A DNA stretch of 64,000 bases from Serratia grimesii NBRC 13537 (GCF_001590905.1 NZ_BCTT01000016.1:35307-99306), one strand, 5' to 3'; shown: positions 8,985-18,023, counted from the stretch's first letter. Notes: generated from the sequence alone by a model not told the origin. Made by a program: numbers and translations.

Positions 8985-9200
8985 ATGGCGCGGACTACAC
9001 GCCCTCCCCCATTCCGAAGTACAAAAAAATAACTCACCTTGCATGACGGTGGCAGCCTGTTGCTGTTAGTCAAAGCCAGCAACCGGCAAGAAACTGTGGC
9101 GCTTCCACTACCAACTTCCCAACAGTAAAAAACGCGCCATGATCTGCCTCAGCACTTACACAGCCTTGCCTCTGGTTGATGCCAGGCCTCCTGCTTCGTC
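8985..9200 (+). pseudogene. Remnant of a P4-type tyrosine integrase at ssrA
   Basis: Translation from the ATG at 8985 reads MARTTRPPPFRSTKK, hits TAA at 9030-9032, continues in the same frame as LTLHDGGSLLLLVKASNRQE, then needs a +1 shift near 9091-9096 to continue as KLWRFHYQLPNSKKRAMI and on to LVDAR near 9186. This follows, in order, the N-terminal arm-binding domain of P4-family integrases (MARTTRP, DGGGLYLLV, LWRFRY, LADAR). The catalytic domain is missing. Such integrases sit beside the ssrA 3' end after island insertion, so this is the scar of a lost element. About 150 bp beyond it (9200-9297) hold nothing I can assign. Confidence 0.75.
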
Positions 9201-9297
9201 TTACAGAGAATCCTGATAACTTGTTCGTTGGAAAACGCCTCTTTATGAATGGCGAATACCTCACGATGCTGATGAAGACATTGAACTGTTAATTGTT

Positions 9298-9314
9298 ATG
9301 TTATATCGTAACTT
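9298..9314 (+). promoter_or_regulatory. Zur-like operator of zinT
   Basis: ATGTTATATCGTAACTT resembles the core of the enterobacterial Zur box (GTTATA-N2-TATAAC) with dyad arms GTTA/GTAAC. It is 34 bp before the zinT start, as expected for zinc repression. Confidence 0.6.
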
Positions 9315-9347
9315 TTTATTTTTAGTGATCTTAAGGAGAAGGATATT

Positions 9348-9998
9348 TTGAGGAGCTATATTGGCAAGCTTTCATTGGTGCTGGGCGCGTTTTTGGTTTG
9401 TGGCTACGCGTCAGCCCATGGCCATCATTCGCATGGCAAACCTATGACGGAAATCGAGCAAAAGGCCGCTGCTGGCGTTTTCGATGATAAGAACGTCAAG
9501 GATAGAACCCTGTCAGATTGGGATGGTGTATGGCAGTCGGTTTATCCTTATTTGCAGAATGGGGACCTTGACCCGGTGTTCAAGAAGAAGGCGGAAAAAG
9601 ATCCGGGTAAAACCTTCGAGCAGATTAAAGAGTATTACCGCAAGGGATACGCTAGCGATATAGATACTATCGGGATTGAAAACGGCGTTATGGCGTTCCA
9701 TAAAGGCAACGAAGAGAATTCCTGCAAGTACGACTATGTGGGATATAAAATCTTGACCTACACCTCAGGCAAAAAAGGGGTTCGCTACCTGTTTGAATGT
9801 AAGGATGCCGGCAGCCAAGCGCCGAAATATGTTCAATTCAGCGATCACACTATCGCTCCACGCAAATCGGCTCATTTCCATATATTTATGGGAAGCACAT
9901 CCCAAGAAGCGTTGCTGGCGGAAATGGATAACTGGCCGACTTACTATCCATTCCAACTGACAACGGAACAGGTTGTCGACGATATGCTGCATCACTGA
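9348..9998 (+). CDS. zinT: Periplasmic zinc/cadmium-binding protein ZinT
   Basis: 216 residues, equal to E. coli ZinT (YodA). Periplasmic lipocalin-like metal chaperone that feeds the ZnuABC importer under zinc limitation. Signal peptide about 1-23, then the metal-binding HGHHSHG run right after cleavage, and the conserved C-terminal [13 protein letters not shown] histidines. The start is TTG at 9348 with a strong AAGGAGAAGG upstream. Sits between the integrase scar and yibH; in E. coli zinT is elsewhere, so its place here may follow insertion at ssrA. Confidence 0.95.
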   Translation: MRSYIGKLSLVLGAFLVCGYASAHGHHSHGKPMTEIEQKAAAGVFDDKNVKDRTLSDWDGVWQSVYPYLQNGDLDPVFKKKAEKDPGKTFEQIKEYYRKGYASDIDTIGIENGVMAFHKGNEENSCKYDYVGYKILTYTSGKKGVRYLFECKDAGSQAPKYVQFSDHTIAPRKSAHFHIFMGSTSQEALLAEMDNWPTYYPFQLTTEQVVDDMLHH

Positions 9999-10029
9999 AA
10001 GTGATAATAGGCCTGGCGGCAATAACGAA

Positions 10030-10056
10030 AAACCCGCAACCTGGGTTGCGGGTTTT
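10030..10056. terminator. Terminator between zinT and yibH
   Basis: AACCCGCAAC/GTTGCGGGTT hairpin, T run on the plus side and T run on the minus side (from the preceding A run). Serves both convergent genes. Confidence 0.8.
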
Positions 10057-10092
10057 GGCTTCTGCGGCGCTAACCTTCCAAACAGCTAGCCG

Positions 10093-11229
10093 CTAGTGAT
10101 CCAAATACAGGTAGTGCAGCCAACTGGTCATGCGTAGCAGAACCTTGCGCATGATGGAAAGATGCTCGAAGTGCTCGGTATACACCGCAGTCTGCGCCGT
10201 CACGCCATCGGGCAGTTTGTCGAGTTCTGGGCTGGGAGCCAGGTCGATCATTACGTAAACCCCTTCCTGCTGGGCACCCACATTTAATCCCTGCAATGCA
10301 CCACTGGCCTGATAGCTGCCGTCCGGTACCACCGGCAACACCCGCGTCACCGAGCCGCCATAGACTTTGCCCGGCAAGCCGTTGAATACCACCTCGGCCT
10401 TATCGCCCTCGGTTAAACGCAGGATCGAGTTCTGGCGGAATACCGCCACCACCTGCCGCTTTTGCTGTGGAATAAAAATCATCACCGGCTTGAAAGGCAG
10501 CCGCACCGCCGTCGTGCCCGGTCTGGCCAACACTTGCGTCACATAACCGTCGCTTGGCGCACGTACCGTGGCTTGTTCCAGATTATACGTTGCCTCTGCA
10601 ATCTGTGATTTCAGGCTGGCGATGTGGGCATCTTCACCATTGTAGTGGCCCGAAAGCTGCTCCTGCGCCTGTTGGTGCTGCGCTTTGGCGGCCTGCAATG
10701 CGGCAGATTGTGCCTGATATTGTTGCTGCGCATGGCTAATATCTTGCTCAGAAAAAGGATTGACCGTCATGGTCGCGCCTTTGGCATAGCGCTGATAATC
10801 CTTACGAGCACGCTCATACTCGGCATTTACACGCTGAACATTCGCTGCGGACTCATTCAATGTAGCCTGCCGTGCTCGCACATCTGCTTGTGCGCCAGCA
10901 AGTTCCGCTTGCAGCTTGTTCAGTCGGGCGCGGTAGCGGGTATCATCAAGGCGAAACAGAATTTCCCCTTTGCGCAGTAACACGTTGGTTTTATCGGTGA
11001 CTTCAACAATCATCCCCGAGACCTGCGGGACAATTGGCACGGATATCGCGATCTTCTGCGCCCGATAGGTATAAGGATGGTTGTAATTCATCCCCAGGAT
11101 TAAGGCACCCACAATGAAGATACCGCCGAGCACCGCCGTCGGCACCGTCCATTTATTGACCGGGATACGGAACAGTTTGAATACGCCGTAGCTCAGCGCA
11201 ACGTAGCTGAGAATAATTAAGAGATCCAT
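10093..11229 (-). CDS. yibH: HlyD-family membrane fusion protein YibH
   Basis: 378 residues, same length as E. coli YibH and closely similar along its length from memory. Hydrophobic N-terminus (about 1-45), a biotinyl-lipoyl-like start ([15 protein letters not shown]), a helical hairpin (about 90-215) rich in Ala/Gln, then [16 protein letters not shown] and a beta-barrel domain. This is the periplasmic adaptor of a transport system, but no ABC or MFS partner lies next to it; it pairs only with yibI, 9 bp upstream in the same operon. Substrate unknown. Confidence 0.9.
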   Translation of the reverse strand: MDLLIILSYVALSYGVFKLFRIPVNKWTVPTAVLGGIFIVGALILGMNYNHPYTYRAQKIAISVPIVPQVSGMIVEVTDKTNVLLRKGEILFRLDDTRYRARLNKLQAELAGAQADVRARQATLNESAANVQRVNAEYERARKDYQRYAKGATMTVNPFSEQDISHAQQQYQAQSAALQAAKAQHQQAQEQLSGHYNGEDAHIASLKSQIAEATYNLEQATVRAPSDGYVTQVLARPGTTAVRLPFKPVMIFIPQQKRQVVAVFRQNSILRLTEGDKAEVVFNGLPGKVYGGSVTRVLPVVPDGSYQASGALQGLNVGAQQEGVYVMIDLAPSPELDKLPDGVTAQTAVYTEHFEHLSIMRKVLLRMTSWLHYLYLDH

Positions 11230-11238
11230 ACTGTTTGC

Positions 11239-11586
11239 TTAACCTTTATTGGACGACGAGCTTTGAGCTGCAACCTGCGTCTGCATACGCTGCAATTCAC
11301 TTTCGAGCTGATTAATTCGTGCCTGCAACACATCAGGTTGCTCAGCTTTTTCGCTCATTCCCCAGCCCCGTTCCGGCCGGTATAATGTCGCCCAAATCCA
11401 TAACAGTGGCCAAATGGCATGCAAGGTAAACAGGCTAACCCAGCCTGCAACATGAATGGCATCCTGATGAGGGTGCTGCCGTTTCTTAGCCAGTAAATAA
11501 GGAATATCGTGAATAATGATCACACCGTAAAATAGAATTAAAAATACGGCGATCAATACGCCTAAAGCGAAGTAATTTAGAAACAT
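11239..11586 (-). CDS. yibI: DUF3302 inner-membrane protein YibI
   Basis: 115 residues, two membrane segments (about 5-25 and 45-68) with the conserved HDIPYLLAKKRQHPHQDAIHVAGW loop between them and a Gln-rich coiled C-terminus (about 85-110). Forms a two-gene operon with yibH, as in E. coli. The role is unknown; constant linkage suggests it is the membrane partner of the YibH adaptor. Confidence 0.88.
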   Translation of the reverse strand: MFLNYFALGVLIAVFLILFYGVIIIHDIPYLLAKKRQHPHQDAIHVAGWVSLFTLHAIWPLLWIWATLYRPERGWGMSEKAEQPDVLQARINQLESELQRMQTQVAAQSSSSNKG

Positions 11587-11626
11587 GCAACACCCTGGTT
11601 AATTATGCTAATTTATTGAGTGACGC

Positions 11627-12280
11627 CTATGACGTCTTATAGTCTTTAATATCATTGGCAATGGTATCGATGGCATTTTTGACATCGGTTACTTTCAGCT
11701 GCGATTTTTCATTATTCAGATTCCCTCCGGACGCCTTTCTCACCACTTTGATTACCGGCTGGTTGGTTGAAGCGTCGATAAACTCACCTTCCATATAAAC
11801 GGCGCTTTCCATGGTACGGTGGCCGGTCACGCTTTGCGTTGCGGCAACCAGCAGCGTAATCGGCAGTACCTCATACACTTGTAGCCCCTTTTTCTGCATG
11901 TCGATCGCCGTGATAGCCCCACGGAAAATCAGCGTATTTTCACGCGGCACATCCTCCAGGGTAAAATGCGACCCCATTGCCAGCTTGAACTGTCTGTTGG
12001 TGTAACTGAGGATATTATCAAGCGCCTGCTGACTCACCATCTCGCTAGGTTTTGGCCGTGGGAAATAGATCATCGGCTGATAAACTAAATATTTATATTT
12101 AGAGAAATCAACGTGACTGTCTTTCCAATATAAAACATCTTTACCAGAGGCTGACTTGCTCTTGGTAATATCACTGTAACTAGGCAGGAACGTCGAATAT
12201 TTTTCTTTTTCGGTTACCCCTGACGAGCAAGCCGTCAACATTAACGTCAAAGGTAAAACGGTCGCGCAGGTTATTTTCAT
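11627..12280 (-). CDS. DUF3313 lipoprotein
   Basis: 217 residues from the ATG at 12280. Signal peptide with lipobox LTAC (Cys18), so a lipoprotein. The body matches the DUF3313 family (FLPSYSDITKSKS and YKYLVYQPMIYFPRP regions). A TTG six codons upstream is possible, but GGAAG sits correctly for the ATG. Same strand as yibHI, 40 bp upstream of yibI, so it may be co-transcribed. Function unknown. Confidence 0.75.
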   Translation of the reverse strand: MKITCATVLPLTLMLTACSSGVTEKEKYSTFLPSYSDITKSKSASGKDVLYWKDSHVDFSKYKYLVYQPMIYFPRPKPSEMVSQQALDNILSYTNRQFKLAMGSHFTLEDVPRENTLIFRGAITAIDMQKKGLQVYEVLPITLLVAATQSVTGHRTMESAVYMEGEFIDASTNQPVIKVVRKASGGNLNNEKSQLKVTDVKNAIDTIANDIKDYKTS

Positions 12281-12375
12281 TATAATCTTCCATGTCAATT
12301 TTAATGCATAGCAAATAATTGACCAAAAGAATACCCGCCGGTCAGTGATAAGTCATATGACAATACCGGCAAAAA

Positions 12376-12397
12376 TGTATATCATTTTTGATATACA
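12376..12397. promoter_or_regulatory. Perfect palindromic operator between DUF3313 gene and LysR gene
   Basis: Arms TGTATATCA (12376-12384) and TGATATACA (12389-12397) around TTTT. It has the T-N11-A form of LysR boxes and ends 8 bp before the LysR ATG at 12406, suggesting autorepression and possibly control of the divergent lipoprotein operon. Confidence 0.65.
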
Positions 12398-12405
12398 AAC
12401 TCAGA

Positions 12406-13353
12406 ATGGCTTACCGCGTGAAAGCAAAAGACTTCAGGATCGACGAACTCAGGATCGTTCGCACCATCGCCGAAACCGCCAGCGTCAGCAAAGCGGCACA
12501 GCTGTTGGATATGCCGCAATCCAATGTGTCACGCACACTGACGGCACTTGAGCGACGGCTTGGTCTGGAAATCTTTTTGCGCAGCCCGCGAACTCTGTCT
12601 TTAACCGAGTTCGGTGAACAATTTCTACGTCGTGCCGCCTTTTTACTTGATGAACATAACGACTTGCTCGACATGTCCGGCACCTATAAACGCAGCCTGA
12701 ACGGCATGGTGACGCTCGGCGCGCCCATTGGCATTCATTCATTCTTGACGCGTTATCTGTTGCCGCCCCTGCTACGTGAATCTCCTGAACTGATCGTTGA
12801 TTTAGTGACTCGTAATCCGGACGAGCGGGAGAAGAAATATGGCACGGTTTTCGACAGCGACTGTGACCTGCTAATTAGTCTCTTCCAGCCGCAAAACGAG
12901 AGTTTGATCGCCCGGCCGTTGACCCGTTTCCGCGTCGGGCTGTTTGCATCACCGGATTACATTGCTCATTCACCGCTTATCGAACCGATGGAACTGACGC
13001 AGCATCGCTGTATCACCTTGCGAGTGTTAGGCGGCAGCCGTAACACCTGGAGCAGCTATGATTCGCAAGGCCAGTTAGTACAAGTGGCGGTCAATGGTGC
13101 CAGCATCTGTGACAATATTTTACCGGCCGTCGAGTTAGCCAAACAAGGATTGGGCATTATCTATGCCCCCTACTACTCAGTGGCCTCGGCATTGGAATCC
13201 GGCTCATTGCTGCCTTGTATTGAACGTGAACGGTGCATTGATATGCAGGCTTATCTCATTTACCGCCAGCGTGGTGTGCTACCTCACCGGGTACAAGTAT
13301 TAATGGACAGCATCATGGAGACCTTCAAGCTACACGAGCATCGCTTGGTCTAG
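12406..13353 (+). CDS. LysR-family transcriptional regulator
   Basis: 315 residues from ATG 12406. N-terminal winged helix (about 8-66, with SVSKAAQLLDMPQSNVSRTLTALE) and a periplasmic-binding-protein-like effector domain. Divergent from the DUF3313-yibIH operon, with a palindrome between them. An alternative TTG at 12388 would lie inside that palindrome, so the ATG is preferred, although it has no clear ribosome site. A methyltransferase gene follows after 33 bp. Confidence 0.85.
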   Translation: MAYRVKAKDFRIDELRIVRTIAETASVSKAAQLLDMPQSNVSRTLTALERRLGLEIFLRSPRTLSLTEFGEQFLRRAAFLLDEHNDLLDMSGTYKRSLNGMVTLGAPIGIHSFLTRYLLPPLLRESPELIVDLVTRNPDEREKKYGTVFDSDCDLLISLFQPQNESLIARPLTRFRVGLFASPDYIAHSPLIEPMELTQHRCITLRVLGGSRNTWSSYDSQGQLVQVAVNGASICDNILPAVELAKQGLGIIYAPYYSVASALESGSLLPCIERERCIDMQAYLIYRQRGVLPHRVQVLMDSIMETFKLHEHRLV

Positions 13354-13386
13354 TGCGGTAAGTGGTTTACTCATACAGGAATCGTA

Positions 13387-14124
13387 ATGACACAAAATAT
13401 TTATGACAATCAGGCGTTTTTCGACGGTTATGCCCAGCTCAGCCGCTCGGTGCATGGGCTGGACGGCGCACCGGAATGGCCGACCATCCGTAGCATATTG
13501 CCGGATTTACACGGAAAGAAAGTGGTCGATCTGGGCTGTGGCTATGGTTGGTTTTGCCGTAGTGCACGGGAACAGAATGCTGCCAGCGTCCTGGGCTTGG
13601 ACCTATCGGAAAAAATGCTCAATAAAGCGCGGGCATTGACGCAAGATGACGGCATTGAATACTGCCAGCAGGATTTGGAGCAGCTTCAACTTCCCCCTGT
13701 TTCCTATGATTTTGCGTATAGTTCACTGACGCTGCACTATATAGACGATCTGGCGCGATTGTTTGCTACGGTTTATCAGGCGCTGGTACCGGGCGGGCAG
13801 TTTATCTTCACCGCCGAACATCCCATTTATACCGCACCGCAGCATCAGGGTTGGTTGGTTGATCAGAACGAACAGAAATCCTGGCCGGTCAATGGTTATC
13901 AGAAAGAAGGCCAACGGATCTCCAACTGGTTGGCGAAAGGCGTGATCAAACAGCACCGTATGCTCGGCAGCTACATTAATCTGTTGGTACAAAAAGGTTT
14001 TGTCGTTACCTACCTCAATGAATGGGGTCCTTCAGCGCAGCAAATCGCAGAAAACCCGGCGCTCGACGAAGAGAAAGAACGCCCGATGATTTTTATTCTC
14101 GCGGCCCATAAACCCATGTCATGA
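13387..14124 (+). CDS. Class I SAM-dependent methyltransferase
   Basis: 245 residues. Motif I VVDLGCGYGWFCR (about 41-53), then VLGLDLSEKML and the post-motif YDFAYSSLTLHYI, typical of the UbiE/Methyltransf_11 group acting on small molecules. AGGAA lies 8 bp before the ATG. Downstream of a LysR gene in the same direction, so possibly co-regulated. Substrate cannot be read from sequence. Confidence 0.85.
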   Translation: MTQNIYDNQAFFDGYAQLSRSVHGLDGAPEWPTIRSILPDLHGKKVVDLGCGYGWFCRSAREQNAASVLGLDLSEKMLNKARALTQDDGIEYCQQDLEQLQLPPVSYDFAYSSLTLHYIDDLARLFATVYQALVPGGQFIFTAEHPIYTAPQHQGWLVDQNEQKSWPVNGYQKEGQRISNWLAKGVIKQHRMLGSYINLLVQKGFVVTYLNEWGPSAQQIAENPALDEEKERPMIFILAAHKPMS

Positions 14125-14160
14125 TCCCGCACAGCTGTAAATCTTTATGCATCCAATATT

Positions 14161-14177
14161 GGGGAGGTCACCTCCCC
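14161..14177. terminator. Hairpin between convergent methyltransferase and GNAT genes
   Basis: GGGGAGG-TCA-CCTCCCC without a clear T run on the plus side. Weak terminator candidate. Confidence 0.4.
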
Positions 14178-14184
14178 CCAGAGC

Positions 14185-14685
14185 TTATTTAGCCCCCAAG
14201 CCGGTGCCTTGCGCCGCAAATTGCGTCAATACGTCACCTTCCATTCGATATCTGACCCACTCTCCCTGCGGCTCTGCACCTATACTCAGGTAAAAATCGA
14301 TAGCCGGTTGATTCCAGTCCAGCACACTCCACTCCAGACGACCACAGCGACGCTCGCAGGCCAATTGGGCAATATGCCGCAGTAACTTTTTGCCCGCGCC
14401 GGCACCGCGAAATTTCGGTGCAACGTACAGATCCTCTAAATAAATACCGTTTTTACCCAACCAGGTGGAATAACTCATAAAGAACACCGCATAACCGGCG
14501 GGCTCACCATCAACGGTACAGATCAGAGCCTCAGAACAGGCGTCCGGACCGAACAGGCTTTGTTCAATATCTGCCGCACTGGCAAGCACTTGATCACGTG
14601 CTTTTTCGTACACGGCCAGCTCAACAATCATATCCAGAATCAATTTGGCATCGTTTTTTGTCGCCGGGTGAATCTCAATGGTCAT
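14185..14685 (-). CDS. GNAT N-acetyltransferase, diamine acetyltransferase-like
   Basis: 166 residues. Acetyl-CoA binding motif KFRGAGAGKKLL (about 92-103) preceded by GIYLEDLYVAP and followed by LEWSVLDWNQPAIDFY, the pattern of spermidine/thialysine-type acetyltransferases. The actual amine substrate is not certain. Divergent from a LysR gene; TTTGTA/TACAAA arms at 14707-14739 in the gap could be a regulator site. Confidence 0.82.
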   Translation of the reverse strand: MTIEIHPATKNDAKLILDMIVELAVYEKARDQVLASAADIEQSLFGPDACSEALICTVDGEPAGYAVFFMSYSTWLGKNGIYLEDLYVAPKFRGAGAGKKLLRHIAQLACERRCGRLEWSVLDWNQPAIDFYLSIGAEPQGEWVRYRMEGDVLTQFAAQGTGLGAK

Positions 14686-14771
14686 GGGTCATCCTGAAAG
14701 TTGTTGTTTGTATTACTTGCCAGCATATAGCGTTACAAATACTGTATGAACTGCATTTTCATCAACAGGTA

Positions 14772-15695
14772 ATGAACATTATGCATCTGGATTTGAGACG
14801 CCTGGATCTCAACCTTCTGTTGGTTTTCGAAGCTGTGTATCGTCTACGTTCCGTCACGCGCGCTGCTGCGGAGCTGGCTATCAGTTCATCGGCTTTGAGC
14901 CATGCCCTAATTCGCCTGCGCAAAACGATGGCAGACGAACTGTTTTATCGCGTCGGCAACGACATGCATCCGACGGTGTATGCAGAAAGCCTGGCTCCGA
15001 CCATTAGTGAAAGCCTGGCACTACTGTCTAAAGGTCTTCATCCCAGACCACGCTTTATCGCCGCCGACAGCCAGGAAAGCTTCACCTTCGCCATCACCGA
15101 CTACACCGCCTTCGCCGTTTTTCCTGCGCTAATGGCACAGATGCAGCGGTTAGCGCCAAAGTTATCATTCCAGCTGTGCTACTCGGAACGTAAGGTCGCG
15201 CTCAATGATTTACTGGCCGGGAAAATAGACTTTGCACTGGGCTTTACCGAGGCAGGTGACGAAAATTATCAGGAGATCGACGAAGTCGACTGGCTGGAAG
15301 ATAAATATGTGGCGATCTGTTCCCCGGCCTTGAGCAAAAAACACGGCAAACTGACACTGGAGAACTACCTTCAGGCACGCCATTTGGTGGTCACGCCTTG
15401 GAACGAACAGCACGGTGTGATCGACTATCAGTTGGAAAAGCTGGGGCTGCATCGCGATGTCGCTATCCGCACGCCCTCACTGTTGGGTGCGCCTTTTATT
15501 ATCGCCGATAGCGAACTGATGATGAGCATCCCACATTACGCCGCGCAGAAATTACGCCAGTCAGTGGAATTGGATATTCATCCTCTGCCGTTCCCGGTAC
15601 CCAATTACAAAATCAAGATTTACCTGCACCAGAGAAATGGCCGACCAGATGCTTGTCAGTGGCTTATGCAACAGTTGCAGGCACTTGCCGTGTAA
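14772..15695 (+). CDS. LysR-family transcriptional regulator
   Basis: 307 residues from 14772. Opens MNIMHLDLRRLDLNLLLVFEAVYRLRS, the style of the NodD/LeuO-like subgroup, with HTH SVTRAAAELAISSSALSHAL and an effector domain from about 95. ACAGGT lies just upstream; a longer reading to 14598 crosses the divergent GNAT gene and is rejected. Probably controls the neighbouring GNAT gene. Effector unknown. Confidence 0.85.
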   Translation: MNIMHLDLRRLDLNLLLVFEAVYRLRSVTRAAAELAISSSALSHALIRLRKTMADELFYRVGNDMHPTVYAESLAPTISESLALLSKGLHPRPRFIAADSQESFTFAITDYTAFAVFPALMAQMQRLAPKLSFQLCYSERKVALNDLLAGKIDFALGFTEAGDENYQEIDEVDWLEDKYVAICSPALSKKHGKLTLENYLQARHLVVTPWNEQHGVIDYQLEKLGLHRDVAIRTPSLLGAPFIIADSELMMSIPHYAAQKLRQSVELDIHPLPFPVPNYKIKIYLHQRNGRPDACQWLMQQLQALAV

Positions 15696-15703
15696 TAGAC
15701 GTC

Positions 15704-16210
15704 TTATTCACCGATAGGCAAATATCCCTGCCACAACGGTCGTGCCGGTTCCCCCAGCGCATTTGCCTTCAGATGGATATGATATCCCTGCAATGAATGT
15801 AGCAGCAGGCAGTCGTCGACTTCGGCCAAGTCATCCTTATGCTGCTGGAAACTGCCGGTCAGCAGCACCTGCTTGGCTTTCTCTTTGGCCTCATCGGCAC
15901 TGTGTGCCACAAACAAACCAAACTGATGCAGTTCAGCCAGCTCGTCACTGCGGTAGCCCCCCACATTGACAAAGAACAGCTTTTCCGGACCGTGAAAGGG
16001 TGCTGCACACAACATTACGTCGTAACCATCCGCCCATTCAATGCGCGCATAGCCATCAATATGCACCTTACTCTTATCCCCAAACCATTTCTCACGCAGC
16101 AAAGGGTAAGCCTCTTCAGGCTGTTCTGCTGCAACAAACTGTACATCGTGCAGTTCGATATTGGCGCCCGGCGCCGTACCACCCACATAGAACATCAATA
16201 GTCCCGGCAT
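15704..16210 (-). CDS. DUF1543 protein
   Basis: 168 residues from ATG 16210 (MPGLLMFYVGGTAPGANIELHDVQFV), the conserved start of DUF1543 proteins. No signal peptide or membrane segment. Two related halves may be present (each with a VxDG/VDD-like turn), as is usual for this family. Ends 8 bp from the convergent LysR gene. Function unknown. Confidence 0.8.
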   Translation of the reverse strand: MPGLLMFYVGGTAPGANIELHDVQFVAAEQPEEAYPLLREKWFGDKSKVHIDGYARIEWADGYDVMLCAAPFHGPEKLFFVNVGGYRSDELAELHQFGLFVAHSADEAKEKAKQVLLTGSFQQHKDDLAEVDDCLLLHSLQGYHIHLKANALGEPARPLWQGYLPIGE

Positions 16211-16315
16211 TATGGTGTTATCTCTCTGTTTTAATAATCGATATATACAATAATATATAACGATTATTCTGCCAACCACCACAACGCCTAATGCACGTTC
16301 ACGCCTGCAAGGCCT

Positions 16316-16594
16316 TTACGCGCGGATATCCTGGTATTCAGGTGTTGTATCAAACTCATGTTTGGCAAATGGACACAACGGAATAATTTTACGGTTTTCA
16401 GCCCGCATTTTCGCCACCACCAGCGCCACCAGCTTTTTACCGACGCCCTGACCTTTCAATACCTCATCCACCCACGTGTGATCGATAATGGTTAATTTGT
16501 CTCCGCTCGGTACAAAGGATATCTCGGCGATCATTTTTCCCTGCCGATCGTTTATATAAAAACGTTTCTCGTCTGCCAGAATTTCAAGATCCAT
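16316..16594 (-). CDS. Small GNAT-type acetyltransferase, YjdJ/PF14542 family
   Basis: 92 residues. Single-domain minimal GNAT: THTWVDE-type strand ([19 protein letters not shown], CoA-binding GQGVGKKL) and the hallmark CPFAKHEF near the C-terminus whose cysteine is conserved in this family. Role unknown, probably an acyl-CoA dependent detoxification or modification enzyme. The ERIC repeat lies just upstream. Confidence 0.85.
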   Translation of the reverse strand: MDLEILADEKRFYINDRQGKMIAEISFVPSGDKLTIIDHTWVDEVLKGQGVGKKLVALVVAKMRAENRKIIPLCPFAKHEFDTTPEYQDIRA

Positions 16595-16625
16595 AAATTT
16601 ATCCCATTTTAAAAATACATAAATT

Positions 16626-16752
16626 TATACCCTATAGCTTTCAAGCTGCAGCTAGGCGCCCAGCTCGCTCATCCCCAGGCGCTTACTTTAGTAAGTAACT
16701 GGGGTGAGCTAGTGCAGGTAACAACGCTGCAGCTTGAAAGATGACGGGTCTA
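16626..16752. repeat. ERIC repeat
   Basis: 127 bp, the standard ERIC length. Starts TATACCCTATAGC, has core arms ATCCCCAGGCGCTTAC and GTAAGTAACTGGGGTGAG, and ends in CTTGAAAGATGACGGGTCTA; the whole is one large imperfect palindrome. Lies between the YjdJ-like gene and the DoxX gene. Confidence 0.88.
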
Positions 16753-16825
16753 GAACAATGCTGATATTAGTCTATTATTTAATCAGTAACACAACATAAT
16801 TGTGACAGTGGCTGAGGAGTTCAAA

Positions 16826-17239
16826 ATGGGTGAAAGCTCAAAAGACGGCGTTATTCTGTTATCTCGAATCTTGTTGATGATCCTGTTTATCATTTTTGGC
16901 TGGATGAAACTGACCAGCTTTGGTGCAACCGTGACGGCAATGGAGGGTTATGGTACGCCAATGCCGTATTTGGCGGCGATTATCGCCGTGGTGGTTGAGT
17001 TCTTTTTTGGCATCGCGCTTATTCTCGGGTTATTTACCCGCCCTATCGCGGTTATTTTTGCCGTCTATGTTCTCGGCACCGCTTTTATCGGTCACCCATT
17101 CTGGAAAATGACCGGCATGGAAATGATGGGCAACGAAATAAACTTCTTTAAAAATATCAGCATTATCGGCGGGCTGCTGCTGTTGGCGGTCACCGGTGCC
17201 GGGCGTTATTCGCTGGACTACAAATTCTTCAATAAATAA
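16826..17239 (+). CDS. DoxX family membrane protein
   Basis: 137 residues, four membrane helices (about 10-30, 45-70, 75-95, 110-128). The first helix carries the DoxX pattern RILLMILFIIFGWMKL. GAGGAG precedes ATG 16826; a GTG 24 bp upstream overlaps that site. DoxX proteins are small quinone/redox-linked membrane proteins of uncertain role. Stands alone after an ERIC element. Confidence 0.85.
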   Translation: MGESSKDGVILLSRILLMILFIIFGWMKLTSFGATVTAMEGYGTPMPYLAAIIAVVVEFFFGIALILGLFTRPIAVIFAVYVLGTAFIGHPFWKMTGMEMMGNEINFFKNISIIGGLLLLAVTGAGRYSLDYKFFNK

Positions 17240-17247
17240 CCTCCTCC

Positions 17248-17278
17248 AGCCGGCGGCAGCGCTGCCGGCTGTTATTTC
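17248..17278. terminator. Hairpin between DoxX gene and smrA
   Basis: AGCCGGCGGCAGC/GCTGCCGGCT stem (imperfect by one bulge) followed by TTATTTCC. Lies between convergent genes. Confidence 0.65.
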
Positions 17279-17851
17279 CTAACGGCTGCGCTTGGCGTGG
17301 CGCTCGAAGTTATCAATCTTGGCCTGCGCCGATTTGCGCAGCGTGACATAACAAGCACCTTCGCCGCCATCACGCGGCAACGCCCGACAAAAAGCCTGCA
17401 CCTGTTCAAACTGCGCCAGCCATTTGGCGAGATAGCTGCGAATGATATTGGCATGGCTCTCTTCTTCCCGCCCACGCCCGTGGACAATCAGCAGCGAGCG
17501 CAGGTTTTGCTTTTCTGCCTGCAAAATAAAGCGGAACAGCGCTTGTCGCGAAGCCTCCACTGATTGTTTCAGCAAGTTCAGACTGGCCTGCGACGGATAG
17601 CGGCCATGGCTCAGCTTGTCCAGTACCCCCTGCTGGATCCCCTCGCCTTTGTATTCCAGCGGAACTTCACAAGGGATCAGTTCGAGAAAGCCGGTGCTGA
17701 GGAAGTTTTCCTGCCGCAGTGCCTGCGCCTCACGCCGCGCACTTTTATCCATCGTCTCCTGCGGTTTAAGGTACAGGGTCTCGGGGGCGCTGGATAACGG
17801 GATGACATCCGCCATCGCCTGTTCAAAAAAGTCTTTGTCCTGGTTGCTCAT
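17279..17851 (-). CDS. smrA: Smr-domain endonuclease SmrA
   Basis: 190 residues from ATG 17851. An N-terminal region (about 1-90) is followed by the Smr domain with LLIVHGRGREEESHANIIRSYLAKWL (HGRG motif) and a C-terminal Arg/Lys tail ending HAKRSR, closely like E. coli SmrA (YdaL). The domain is related to the MutS2 C-terminus and has DNA-nicking activity in relatives. A 31-codon upstream extension is unsupported. Confidence 0.9.
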   Translation of the reverse strand: MSNQDKDFFEQAMADVIPLSSAPETLYLKPQETMDKSARREAQALRQENFLSTGFLELIPCEVPLEYKGEGIQQGVLDKLSHGRYPSQASLNLLKQSVEASRQALFRFILQAEKQNLRSLLIVHGRGREEESHANIIRSYLAKWLAQFEQVQAFCRALPRDGGEGACYVTLRKSAQAKIDNFERHAKRSR

Positions 17852-18023
17852 CTTTCTGCCACTCTTAGACTGGGCCTTTAATGCCGGGGATGAACCTGAT
17901 TGTAAGACGGCTTGCCCCGGTTGCAAGCCGGGAATTTTCCGCAATTGTCGTCAACGGGTGAGGTTCTGTGCAGTTTTCGTTATACTGCCAAACCATTATT
18001 GAGTGCCGCAAAGGATCGATCCC

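Noticed and set aside
8854..9069. 71-codon plus-strand frame over the ssrA terminator
   Set aside because: Starts before the terminator and is in another frame than the integrase remnant.
9070..9264. 64-codon minus-strand frame
   Set aside because: Antisense to the integrase remnant, no similarity seen.
8900..9350. Search for a second attachment repeat of the ssrA end
   Set aside because: No clear copy of the 3' ssrA sequence was seen, so the right end of the former element cannot be placed.
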